Of a stretch of 64,000 nucleotides of DNA, positions 55,531 to 64,000 are shown one piece after another. The stretch comes from Jhaorihella thermophila. GTDB lineage: Bacteria > Pseudomonadota > Alphaproteobacteria > Rhodobacterales > Rhodobacteraceae. The stretch covers positions 26,024 to 90,023 of the forward strand of contig NZ_FNVD01000012.1 of assembly GCF_900108275.1 (NCBI RefSeq). The letters run 5' to 3'. Positions within the stretch are counted from its first letter, which is position 1. Every line of letters starts with the position of its first letter. Made by a program: the position numbers and the translations under genes. Below the pieces are notes generated by a model. The model did not search any database. It was not told where the DNA came from and worked only from the letters and a program-made list of their open reading frames with translations.

Positions 55531-56315
55531 CACCGGACTTGCGTCGTCGCGCGCATCATTTCGTCCACGGCCGAAATGACCTTGGCGTTCATTTCATAGC
55601 CGCGCTGCGCCTCGATCAGCTCGGTGACCTCGCGCACCGCATCGACCGAACTGTCCTCGAGATAGCCCTGGCGCAACGTCCCCAACCCGTCCGTGCCGGG
55701 TGTTGCGACGATCGGTGGACCGGAGGCCTCGGTCTCGGCGAACAGATTGCCGCCCAGCGCTTCCAGCCCCTTCGCATTGGTAAATCCGGCCAGCGTGAAC
55801 TGACCCAACAGCTGCCCTTCGGCATTGTCGGCGAAATAGGCATAGACCTCGCCATCGGCGTTGATCGAGATGCTTCGGGCCTCTGGCGGGATGACGATTT
55901 CGGGGGACACGACATAGCCCTCGGATGTCACTACCACGCCTTCGGCCGACCGCTTCAGGCTGCCATCGCGGGTATAGGCCGTGGCACCCGACGGCAAAGT
56001 GACCTCGAGATAGCCTCGGCCCTCGATCGCGATATCCAGATCATTTCCGGTGGCCGACAGCGATCCCTGGGCAAGGTGGACGGTGACAGCAGCCGGCCGC
56101 ACGCCCATGCCCAACTGAACACCCGTGGGCAGGACCGTCCCATCGGCGGCATTGATGGTCCCCGGTCGCGCAACCTGTTGATAGTGGAGGTCGGAAAATT
56201 CCACACGGCGGGCGTTGTAGCCGGTCGTGTTCATGTTGGCGAGATTGTTGGAAATGGTTTCCACCCGCATCTGCTGGGCACTCATGCCAGTGGCTGCTAT
56301 ATGAAGGGCTCGCAT
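55530..56315 (-). CDS. flgG: Flagellar distal rod protein FlgG
   Basis: A 261-residue rod protein with the N-terminal M-R-A-L-H-I-A-A-T-G-M-S-A-Q-Q and the rod signature N-N-L-A-N-M-N-T-T-G-Y, and the C-terminal E-L-I-E-A-Q-R-G-Y-E-M-N-A-K helix. It forms the distal rod. It follows flgF by 20 bp. Confidence 0.96.
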   Translation of the reverse strand: MRALHIAATGMSAQQMRVETISNNLANMNTTGYNARRVEFSDLHYQQVARPGTINAADGTVLPTGVQLGMGVRPAAVTVHLAQGSLSATGNDLDIAIEGRGYLEVTLPSGATAYTRDGSLKRSAEGVVVTSEGYVVSPEIVIPPEARSISINADGEVYAYFADNAEGQLLGQFTLAGFTNAKGLEALGGNLFAETEASGPPIVATPGTDGLGTLRQGYLEDSSVDAVREVTELIEAQRGYEMNAKVISAVDEMMRATTQVR

Positions 56316-56335
56316 ATCGATATCCTGTTCAATGG

Positions 56336-57049
56336 TCAGCGAAGAAGAGCCTTGACCGCATCGCGGATGCGCCGGTCTTCGGCGTCCAGAAAACTCTGCC
56401 CCAATTCATATGCGCGCTGGATCTCGATCATCCGGCCGATCTGACCTATCGCATCCACGTTCGACTCCTCCACCGCGCCTTGGGAAATGTTGACCTCGTC
56501 AGCCGGGACAATATCGCCCTCGACCCGAAACATGACGCCGTCTTCCCGGACCAGCTGACTGTCTGCATCGGGCAGGAACACGCCAATCCGCCCGAGCGCG
56601 CGATCGCCGGCGCTGATGGTTCCGTCGGCGCCGATCCTGACATTCGACGCATCGGGCGGCACGAAGATTGGCGCACCTCCTTCGTCCAGCACCTTGTAGC
56701 CGTCAGGCGACACCAGATCACCATTGGCGTCAGGCGCAAAGGCGCCCGCCCGGGTCAGCCTTGGCCCATTGGGGGTTTCCACCATGAAAAAACCCTCGCC
56801 TTCGATCGCGACATCGAAGGTGCCCCCGGTGTGCGTCAGCGCACCCTGCAACATCGAGGTGTTGCGGACGCGTGCCTGTGCCATCGACAGCGGATCGGCA
56901 CTTTGCGCGGCGCGAACGAACTCGGAAAAGACGAGTCCTTCCTGCCGGTATCCGGTCGTCGAAACGTTGGCGATGTTGTTGGCAACGACCTGCATTTCAC
57001 GCAACAGGGCGGATTGCCGAGACAGGGTCACATAGCCGGTGGTGCTCAT
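56336..57049 (-). CDS. flgF: Flagellar proximal rod protein FlgF
   Basis: A 237-residue rod protein with N-N-I-A-N-V-S-T-T-G-Y-R near the N-terminus and M-I-E-I-Q-R-A-Y-E-L-G at the C-terminus. The frame stays open to 57277 inside fliQ, but the ATG at 57049 overlaps the fliQ stop (ATGA) and gives the family length. Confidence 0.94.
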   Translation of the reverse strand: MSTTGYVTLSRQSALLREMQVVANNIANVSTTGYRQEGLVFSEFVRAAQSADPLSMAQARVRNTSMLQGALTHTGGTFDVAIEGEGFFMVETPNGPRLTRAGAFAPDANGDLVSPDGYKVLDEGGAPIFVPPDASNVRIGADGTISAGDRALGRIGVFLPDADSQLVREDGVMFRVEGDIVPADEVNISQGAVEESNVDAIGQIGRMIEIQRAYELGQSFLDAEDRRIRDAVKALLR

Positions 57050-57321
57050 TGCCAGCCTCCCGCGATCAGTGGAATGATCTCGCCCTGAAAGAACGAAATC
57101 AGCGTGTTGGTCATGAATGACATCGACACCCAGAACACGGCCACGATGGCGGCCAGCTTGGGCGCGAATGTCAGGGTCATTTCCTGGATCGAGGTCAGAG
57201 CCTGAAAGAGCCCGACCACGATCCCCGTCACCAGGGCAACGCTCAGAATCGGAAAAGCCATCAGAACCGCCGCCCAAAGTCCCTGGCGGAGCGTGTCCAG
57301 AAAAACGCCTTCACCCAGCAT
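57046..57321 (-). CDS. fliQ: Flagellar export gate protein FliQ
   Basis: A 91-residue membrane protein with two helices and the family pattern F-P-I-L-S-V-A-L-V-T-G-I-V-V-G-L-F-Q-A-L-T-S-I-Q-E. It assembles with FliP and FliR. Its location between fliE and flgF, rather than next to fliR, follows the roseobacter gene order. It begins 1 bp after the fliE stop. Confidence 0.94.
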   Translation of the reverse strand: MLGEGVFLDTLRQGLWAAVLMAFPILSVALVTGIVVGLFQALTSIQEMTLTFAPKLAAIVAVFWVSMSFMTNTLISFFQGEIIPLIAGGWQ

Positions 57322-57322
57322 C

Positions 57323-57613
57323 TCAGATCGGCATTCTCAGGATTTCCTGGTAGGCCTCGACCACCTTGTTGCGCACGGCAATCGCGGTTTCCACCGCCAG
57401 TTGGGTCTGGGCCAGCGCCTGCACCAGCATGTGCGGATCTGCATCGCCGACCATCGAGGCCTTTGCCATCTGTTCTCCCTGGCGCAGGGTTTCCGCGAAA
57501 TCCGCGGCCGCAGAGCGGATCGCTGCGCCTGCGGCTCCCGACGCCGGTTCCGGCCGCGTCGCGGATCGCGCCGCGGCATAGTTCTGAACTGCGCTTACGC
57601 TTCGAGCGTCCAT
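57323..57613 (-). CDS. fliE: Flagellar hook-basal body protein FliE
   Basis: A 96-residue MS-ring/rod junction protein with the C-terminal pattern L-A-V-E-T-A-I-A-V-R-N-K-V-V-E-A-Y-Q-E-I-L-R-M-P-I typical of FliE. It starts 12 bp after flgC. Confidence 0.94.
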   Translation of the reverse strand: MDARSVSAVQNYAAARSATRPEPASGAAGAAIRSAAADFAETLRQGEQMAKASMVGDADPHMLVQALAQTQLAVETAIAVRNKVVEAYQEILRMPI

Positions 57614-57625
57614 TCTGGATCTCCC

Positions 57626-58018
57626 TTACTTGCGAAGAAGGTCGAGCAGGGACGAGGACATCTCGCGCACCTGTTCGAACATTTTCAGATTTGCCTCATA
57701 GCTGCGCTGAGCCTCGCGCGCGTCGGCGATCTCGATCATCAGATCCACATTCGAGCCGTCGTAGTAGCCGTCGGCATTGGCCAACGGATGGGACGGATCG
57801 TAGACCTTGTTCAGATCGCGCTGATCGAGCTGAACACCGCCGACCTGCAGCAGGTCGATGCCCTGCGAGCGATCATGGACGGTCCGAAACGGAACCGTCT
57901 TGCGGCGGTAACCGGGCGTGTCAACATTGGAGATGTTTTCGGCTACATGACGCAGGCGCGCGGATTGGGCGCGCAGGGCGCTCGCGGCAACCGCCATGGA
58001 TTTGGAAAACTCGCTCAT
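57626..58018 (-). CDS. flgC: Flagellar proximal rod protein FlgC
   Basis: A 130-residue rod protein with A-E-N-I-S-N-V-D-T-P-G-Y-R-R-K near the N-terminus and A-Q-R-S-Y-E-A-N-L-K-M-F near the C-terminus. It begins 9 bp after flgB. Confidence 0.95.
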   Translation of the reverse strand: MSEFSKSMAVAASALRAQSARLRHVAENISNVDTPGYRRKTVPFRTVHDRSQGIDLLQVGGVQLDQRDLNKVYDPSHPLANADGYYDGSNVDLMIEIADAREAQRSYEANLKMFEQVREMSSSLLDLLRK

Positions 58019-58027
58019 CGCTGCCCC

Positions 58028-58414
58028 TTATCCGCGCCCTATCGCGGTACGCAGGATGTTCAGCGATGATTTGTAGATGGCCAGGGCCCGGCCGTGTGAC
58101 CGCTTGGCCTCGATCGCCTTCAGCATCTCCTGCTCGATCGACACCGTGTTGCCGTTGGGATCCGCGCCTTCATCGGTCACGAAAGTGCGGAAATGCGCAT
58201 CCGACCCCTCGCGCGCATTCAGGTGCGTCGGGCGGGTCGCGCGCATGTCCATCGCGCCGCCGTCATCAATGATCGCAGAAAAGGAGGCGATGTCGCGCGC
58301 CTTGAAACCGGGCGTGTCTGAGTTGGCCATGTTCTGGGCGATGACCGCCTGCCTTGCCGCAGCGTGGCGCGCCATGGCCGAGGCCAGTCTGAATACATCC
58401 AGGTTTTCAAACAT
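58028..58414 (-). CDS. flgB: Flagellar proximal rod protein FlgB
   Basis: A 128-residue rod protein with A-Q-N-M-A-N-S-D-T-P-G-F-K-A-R and a C-terminal rod helix. The first ATG is at 58444, but GGGAG twelve bases before ATG 58414 fits better. It heads a nine-gene minus-strand operon running to the fliL-like gene, and is divergent from fliI with an 87-bp gap. Confidence 0.94.
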   Translation of the reverse strand: MFENLDVFRLASAMARHAAARQAVIAQNMANSDTPGFKARDIASFSAIIDDGGAMDMRATRPTHLNAREGSDAHFRTFVTDEGADPNGNTVSIEQEMLKAIEAKRSHGRALAIYKSSLNILRTAIGRG

Positions 58415-58501
58415 CGGGCTTCTCCCTCGATTGGCTTCAATCATGGCTTAACCCCGATTCGTTTAGAAAAGGTTTTGAGTTCCCTGCAGGAGCGTTCGAC
58501 C
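58415..58501. promoter_or_regulatory. Divergent promoter region flgB / fliI
   Basis: The 87-bp gap must drive the nine-gene flgB operon leftward and fliI rightward. It includes a CtrA half-site (TTAACC at 58448) but no second half at the proper 7-bp spacing. I could not assign -35/-10 boxes. Confidence 0.4.
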
Positions 58502-59845
58502 ATGCAACACGCCCTTTCCAACCTTCTCCGCGAGATTGTATCGATTCCCGTCGCGCGCCACGCCGGTCGGGTTCAGTCGGTGTCCGGTGGCGTGATCCGG
58601 ATCCTGGGTCTCTCGAGCCGCGCGACCACCGGTGACCGGCTCGAGTTGCGGCGACGCGGCGGGGCTTCGCTGTTCGGCGAGGTACTGCAGATCGCCCGCG
58701 ACCAAGTGACCATGCTCCCCGAGCGCGCGCCTGCGGGCGTCGGCGTGGGGGATCTCGTGCTTCTCTGCGGGCAACCGGATTTCCGCCCCGATGACAGCTG
58801 GATCGGGCGCATCGTCGATCCCCATGGCAACCCCCTGGACGGAAGGCCCCTGGTGCGCGGCGCGCAACCCCGCGACATCGCGGCCCCACCACCACCAGCC
58901 GCAGAACGGCGGGCAATGGGGTCGCGGGTGTCCACCGGGCTTTCGGTGCTTAACACGATCCTGCCAATCGTTCGGGGACAAAGGGTCGGACTCTTTGCCG
59001 GCTCCGGCGTCGGCAAATCCCATCTGCTGGCCCGTCTTGCCTCCCACATGGATGCGGACGTGGTCGTGATCGCGCTGATCGGAGAGCGGGGCCGCGAGGT
59101 CAACGAATTCGTACACAAGACCTTGGGGCCCGAAGGGATGAAACGGTCCGTCATCGTCACCGCCACATCGGATCAGTCCGCTTTGACCCGGCGCCGCTGC
59201 GGGCTCGCGGCAATGGCCGTGGCTGAACATTTCCGCGATTCGGGCCGGAACGTTCTGTTCCTCGCCGATTCCGTCACGCGGCTGGCCGAAGCGCATCGCG
59301 AGGTCGCCGTGGCCGCTGGCGAACCGCCGGCCCTTCGCGGTTTTCCGCCCTCGGTGACGCCGCTGATCGCCGGCCTGTGCGAACGGGCCGGTCCGGGAAC
59401 GGAAGGTCAGGGCGACATCACCGCCATCTTCAGCGTCCTGGTTGCGGGGTCGGACATGGATGAACCGATCGCCGACATTCTGCGGGGCGTTCTGGATGGC
59501 CACATCGTTCTGGACCGCGACATTGCAGAACGCGGCCGGTTTCCCGCGATCAACGTCCGCCGGTCCGTGTCCCGGTCGCTGCCTGAGGCGGCATCGCCGG
59601 AAGAGAACGAACTGATCGCCCAGGCGCGGCGTCTCCTTGGCGCCTATGAGCGGTCGGAAATCATGATCCGGTCCGGCCTCTATGCCGAAGGCGCCGACCC
59701 GGTTCTGGATCAGGCCGTCGCGGTGTGGCCCGAACTGGACGCGTTTTTCGCGCGGCCGGAAACCGGAGGCATCGACGACAGCTTTCGCCGATTGGAACTG
59801 ATCCTGCGGCGCAGCGGCGCGCGGCCTGTACGGCAAACCGGCTGA
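58502..59845 (+). CDS. fliI: Flagellar export ATPase FliI
   Basis: A 447-residue F1-beta-like ATPase. Walker A is at about residues 163-173 (GLFAGSGVGKS), Walker B is V-L-F-L-A-D-S-V-T-R, and the arginine-finger region and A-E-R-G-R-F-P-A-I-N-V motif follow. It powers unfolding and delivery of export substrates. AGGAG nine bases before ATG 58502 sets the start; the frame is open to 58364 into flgB. It is divergent from the flgB operon, as in other roseobacters, and is followed by tRNA-Gln. Confidence 0.95.
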   Translation: MQHALSNLLREIVSIPVARHAGRVQSVSGGVIRILGLSSRATTGDRLELRRRGGASLFGEVLQIARDQVTMLPERAPAGVGVGDLVLLCGQPDFRPDDSWIGRIVDPHGNPLDGRPLVRGAQPRDIAAPPPPAAERRAMGSRVSTGLSVLNTILPIVRGQRVGLFAGSGVGKSHLLARLASHMDADVVVIALIGERGREVNEFVHKTLGPEGMKRSVIVTATSDQSALTRRRCGLAAMAVAEHFRDSGRNVLFLADSVTRLAEAHREVAVAAGEPPALRGFPPSVTPLIAGLCERAGPGTEGQGDITAIFSVLVAGSDMDEPIADILRGVLDGHIVLDRDIAERGRFPAINVRRSVSRSLPEAASPEENELIAQARRLLGAYERSEIMIRSGLYAEGADPVLDQAVAVWPELDAFFARPETGGIDDSFRRLELILRRSGARPVRQTG

Positions 59846-59967
59846 TGCGCACCGAGCGCCGTCATGGCGGTCAGCAACGGGCGCACAGTGTCGGGGCCCT
59901 GGGTCAAAAAAATCTGGATGACCCTCTTGCAGAGTCCGATCGAGGCGCGTAATTACCCGCTCGTTGC

Positions 59968-60042
59968 TGGGGTGTAGCCAAGTGGTAAGGCAGCGGTTTT
60001 TGGTACCGTGTACCGTAGGTTCGAATCCTACCACCCCAGCCA
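59968..60042 (+). tRNA. tRNA-Gln (TTG)
   Basis: 75 nt including the encoded CCA. The acceptor stem TGGGGTG pairs with CACCCCA, the D arm is GCC...GGC, the anticodon TTG is at 60000-60002 in loop TTTTGGT, and the T arm is TAGGTTCGAATCCTA. It is intact. A truncated tyrosine integrase begins 57 bp downstream, the usual arrangement when a tRNA 3' end is the attachment site. Confidence 0.95.
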
Positions 60043-60098
60043 TGAAGCCCTTCGAACGACGCAAAATCAATGGGTTAGACAAACCCGATCCCTCTGCT

Positions 60099-60476
60099 AT
60101 GTCACAGCCTCGCGAATCTGAGACACAGACTGAGACACACGCCATCGCAAGCTACGCCCGGAAACGGCGCGACTCGCGCCGTCGGTCGGGCCACCGCCAC
60201 GCCGGCCCCTACCTCATGCGACGCGGCCGCATCTTCTATTTTCGCAAGCGCCTGCCACGCTGCCGAAAAAATCTTTTTCTCTGTCTTTCGCTTCGAACCC
60301 ACGTCCCGCTCGACGCCGTGAAACGCGCTGCTGCGCTGCTCGCCGTCTGCGAAAAAACGGAACCCGGAGTCCTGGACGCAATGACGAAGAAAGACCTTTC
60401 CCCCGCCGATGCCCGTGCCCTTCTGATGGAAATCCTGCGCGCCGAGCTTGCACGCATCCTCGATCGGCAAGCTGAG
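60099..60476 (+). pseudogene. N-terminal remnant of a tyrosine integrase at tRNA-Gln
   Basis: About 125 codons of a phage/island integrase. GPYLMRRGRIFYFRKRLPR is the arm-binding N-terminal domain seen in alphaproteobacterial tyrosine recombinases (DUF6538-like), followed by the A-L-L-A-V-C-E-K-T helices. The catalytic domain is missing: after residue ~125 the reading frame runs straight into IS3 transposase sequence. The start at 60099 is the first ATG after the tRNA with plausible homology. Confidence 0.6.
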
Positions 60477-60614
60477 GCGGCGATCTTCGAATACATCAAT
60501 GGCTTCTACAGTCCGCGCCGCCGCCACTCAGCACTGGGCTGGAAAAGCCCCGTCGCATTCGAAGGAAAGTTGGCGTAAACGAGCACTCGAGGCGGCACAA
60601 AAGCGCGACAGGTC
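60477..60614 (+). mobile_element. IS3-family transposase C-terminal remnant and right end
   Basis: The last 33 codons (FEYINGFYSPRRRHSALGWK and the following S-P-V-A-F-E) match the extreme C-terminus of IS3 OrfB, ending at the TAA at 60576. It is fused in frame to the integrase remnant. The probable IS terminal sequence CGCGACAGGTCCA ends near 60614. The rest of the element is gone. Confidence 0.7.
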
Positions 60615-60615
60615 C

Positions 60616-60739
60616 ACTCCTGCGAGGGAAAGCAGCCGTAGTCCGGGTTGTGCCGGTCGGCGAGATACCACAGCACGAGCTTGGTCGCCGGTTTCAGGCC
60701 GCGCTGACGGATCGCCCAGGTGGTCGCGTAATGGCTCAT
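60616..60739 (-). pseudogene. N-terminal fragment of a helix-turn-helix protein
   Basis: The first ~41 codons (MSHYATTWAIRQRGLKPATK, then V-L-W-Y-L-A-D-R-H-N-P-D-Y-G-C-F-P-S-Q-E) match the N-terminus of winged-helix/HTH proteins found on alphaproteobacterial plasmids and islands. GGAGG precedes the ATG. The gene is cut by the IS3 end, which supplies the remaining codons in the open frame. Confidence 0.6.
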
Positions 60740-60756
60740 CGCGCACCCTCCTCAAG

Positions 60757-61180
60757 CCGGGCCATCGCCCAGGACTTGGCCAGGGGCATCGTCGAGGACT
60801 ACGAGAAGGACCTGCCCACGGCCGTCGCCTGCTTCATGGACGATTTCGAGGCCTGCATCGCCCATCTCAGAATGCCCGTCACCCACCGCCGGGCGATCAG
60901 GGCCACCAACCTCCTGGAACGCCTCTTCGTCGAGGAACGTCGACGCCTGAAGATCATCCCCAACGCCTTCGGAGAGCGCCCAGTGCTCAAGCTGATGTTC
61001 GGCGCCATGACCCGCGCCGCGGAGCGCTGGCGAAGGGTCCGCTTCACCGAGTTCGAACGACGCCAGATCGCCGCCGTCAGAGAGGAACTCGCCGCCGAAT
61101 ACAAGGCCGCCAACATAACCCCACACGCCTCTCAGCAGGCCCGCTCCGCTACCGAAATTTCCAGCAGTTCTCAGACTTGA
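60757..61180 (+). mobile_element. IS256-family transposase C-terminal remnant
   Basis: About 140 codons of the C-terminal third of an IS256/Mutator transposase (Y-E-K-D-L-P-T-A-V-A-C-F-M-D-D-F-E-A-C, then R-A-I-R-A-T-N-L-L-E-R-L-F-V-E-E-R-R-R, with the third acidic catalytic residue). The N-terminal and middle parts are missing; no start codon of its own. It abuts the promoter of the HTH fragment on its left. Confidence 0.75.
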
Positions 61181-61350
61181 CCCGAATGCCGGGCGCCTGC
61201 GCGGCCGGAACAGACCGAACACATGTGGGGAACGCTCGGCGGCACCGGCGTTGTTGGCGCTACGTTGGCGCTCGGTTTAGCGTTTTGTGCGACAGGCGCA
61301 CAAGTGTTTGAAAATACGCGAGTAGTGCCGCTTTCGTCATATCGACCAGC

Positions 61351-62995
<1,645 letters not shown>

Positions 62996-63035
62996 CGGTG
63001 GGCCTTGCACTCCTTGGCATTTCCAGGCCCACCCA

Positions 63036-63049
63036 ATTATGCGCATAAT
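63036..63049 (-). promoter_or_regulatory. 14-bp palindrome upstream of the serine recombinase
   Basis: ATTATGCGCATAAT is a perfect palindrome 41 bp upstream of the recombinase ATG. Its right half CATAAT could also be the -10 box. An operator for a dimeric repressor is plausible; no regulator gene is adjacent in the window. Confidence 0.4.
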
Positions 63050-63072
63050 CAAGCGCTTGTCTGCAACTTTCG

Positions 63073-63090
63073 ATTGCACCCGGGTGCAAT
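63073..63090 (-). promoter_or_regulatory. 18-bp palindrome upstream of the serine recombinase
   Basis: ATTGCACCCGGGTGCAAT is a perfect 18-bp palindrome 78 bp upstream of the recombinase start. A TTGCAG hexamer just downstream could be a -35 box. The symmetry and position suggest an operator or activator site controlling excision. Confidence 0.45.
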
Positions 63091-63145
63091 GCAGATCTAA
63101 ATGAAAACAATGCCTTGCAGAAGGCAAAGGTCATGAACTTTGCGA

Positions 63146-63403
63146 TCAGCCCCGCTTACGCGTGCGCCTCGCCTCTTTCCAGCAGTTGCCAATGACCGAC
63201 TGATAGCGCCAGTTCGCCGAACGCGACGTGGCTAGGTTGTAGTGTTTGTAGGACATGTCGAGCGACGCGTGACCCAGCACATCGCGGATGATACCGACGT
63301 GTTCGGGGTCGATCTCGGCAATCGACGTTGCCGCAATGTGGCGGAACGCGTGGGCACGAAATCCTGTACCGAACTCCCGGTCGGTCAGTTGGGCAAGCTC
63401 CCG
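63146..63403 (-). pseudogene. C-terminal remnant of a tyrosine recombinase
   Basis: 86 codons without a start. The catalytic H-x-x-R and second His are in FRAHAFRHIAATSIAE, and L-G-H-A-S-L-D-M-S-Y-K-H-Y contains the Tyr region. The 5' part is cut exactly where the left end of the IS3 element begins. Ends at the TGA at 63146. Confidence 0.75.
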
Positions 63404-63404
63404 T

Positions 63405-64000
63405 TGTCTGAAGTCAGCACCTATCGGACAGATTTAGGGGTTTGAGCAACGGAGGATTTCTGGTTCATCGAAGCCATCAAGGAGCGAAGATGAACAAGAA
63501 ATCCGGAACAAGCAAGGATGCCGCTGACAAGCTGGTCAGAGGCATCAAGCGGAAGACCCGTAAACAGTATTCAGCGGAAGAGAAGATCAGGATTGTCCTG
63601 GCTGGCCTGCGCGGTGAGGAAAGCATCGCTGCACTGTGGCGCCGCGAGGGTATTGCCGAGAGCCTGTATTACTCCTGGTCGAAGGAATTCCTCGAAGCCG
63701 GGAAGAACCGGCTCGCGGGCGACACCGCCCGGCAGGCGACGGCCCCTGAAGTCAAGGAACTGTGGTCCGAGGCGTTGGCGCTGAAGGAGGTCGTTGCGGA
63801 ACTGACGCTTGAGAACCGGTTGCTCAAAAAAACGTATGGCCCGTCCCGTCTGCAAGAAGTTTCTGTTGGCGCTGATTGCGGTCTGCAAAAACGTATCCGG
63901 CATGTCGGCCAGTTGGCCGCCGCCAAGATGGAGATCCGCGCACTCTGTTCCTCATAAGCATGTCGGCTTCGATCGAGCCGCATTTTTTTACCAGGTTTGC
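63405..64000 (+). mobile_element. IS3-family element, left part (runs off the window)
   Basis: The probable left end starts with TGTCTGAAGTCAG at 63405, directly after the truncated recombinase. OrfA follows at 63490. OrfB is not recognisable in the remaining ~170 bp of any frame, which is unusual, so the element may be interrupted or rearranged near 63833. Confidence 0.6.
63490..63957 (+). CDS. IS3-family transposase OrfA (aberrant C-terminus)
   Basis: A 155-residue protein with the IS3 OrfA helix-turn-helix (KRKTRKQYSAEEKIRIVLAG, then W-R-R-E-G-I-A-E-S-L-Y-Y-S-W-S-K-E-F-L-E-A-G) and the leucine zipper L-K-E-V-V-A-E-L-T-L-E-N-R-L-L-K-K. An A7 run at 63826-63832 sits where IS3 elements make a -1 frameshift into orfB. 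Normally orfA ends a few codons later; here the frame continues 40 codons with unfamiliar sequence to a TAA at 63955. Start ATG 63490 has GGAGCGAAG upstream. Confidence 0.7.
   Translation: MNKKSGTSKDAADKLVRGIKRKTRKQYSAEEKIRIVLAGLRGEESIAALWRREGIAESLYYSWSKEFLEAGKNRLAGDTARQATAPEVKELWSEALALKEVVAELTLENRLLKKTYGPSRLQEVSVGADCGLQKRIRHVGQLAAAKMEIRALCSS

Noticed and set aside
59964..60578. Single intact 204-codon protein starting inside tRNA-Gln
   Set aside because: The first part reads through the tRNA, the middle is an integrase N-terminus and the end is an IS3 tail, so it is a chance fusion rather than a gene.

Overview
The window looks like an alphaproteobacterial chromosome of the Rhodobacteraceae (Roseobacter/Rhodobacter) group. 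The evidence is the high GC content, the roseobacter-type flagellar gene order, short-form HisG paired with HisZ, an xdhABC operon joined to a BMP-type ABC transporter, DUF2842 beside purA, and family-level resemblance of most proteins. Gene density is high and many neighbouring genes overlap by 4 bp (ATGA or GTGA), so several operons can be read directly.

Layout. 1-1302: edge of a probable pseudouridine synthase, a SnoaL-like protein and an SGNH hydrolase. 1495-13597: an isolated motB, an acyl-CoA ligase, a threonine dehydratase-like enzyme, a LOG-family protein, rlmN, an IalB-like secreted protein, an asparaginase, a CaiB-type CoA transferase and a soluble hybrid histidine kinase. 13922-20605 (minus): a moxR-DUF58-DUF4159-membrane protein operon. 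20673-26557 (plus): DUF1285, then an overlapping export-apparatus set (lytic transglycosylase, flhA, fliR, flhB, FliJ-like). 26575-31944: DUF2842-purA, a small membrane protein, and the hisS-hisZ-hisG operon. 32246-41576 (minus): one long operon, xdhA-xdhB-xdhC-ATPase-permease-permease-BMP binding protein, which reads as purine uptake plus xanthine oxidation. 41909-53594: dnaE, slyX, crotonase, FAD oxidoreductase, DUF938, AhpD-like, pncA, trhO, MFS, dapD, flavodoxin-like and a conserved small protein. 53901-59845: the flgB-C-fliE-Q-flgF-G-A-H-fliL operon with divergent fliI. 59968-64000: tRNA-Gln(TTG) followed by a graveyard of integrase, IS3, helix-turn-helix and IS256 fragments, then a large serine recombinase whose 3' end lies inside a tRNA-Met(CAT) 3' half, a tyrosine-recombinase tail and the start of an IS3 element.

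The most unusual signal is a dispersed GC-rich hairpin element present in seven copies. Five copies sit 7-70 bp downstream of stop codons, in the orientation of the preceding gene. Two copies are inserted in frame inside xdhA and xdhB, so about 23 repeat-encoded residues appear in each protein, in linker regions. This resembles the known Rickettsia palindromic elements but in a different lineage and with unrelated sequence.

Flagellar genes are split over three separate places in this window (motB; flhA-fliR-flhB; flgB to fliL plus fliI). CtrA-like boxes lie upstream of the first two. Long open frames antisense to the GC-rich genes were not annotated.
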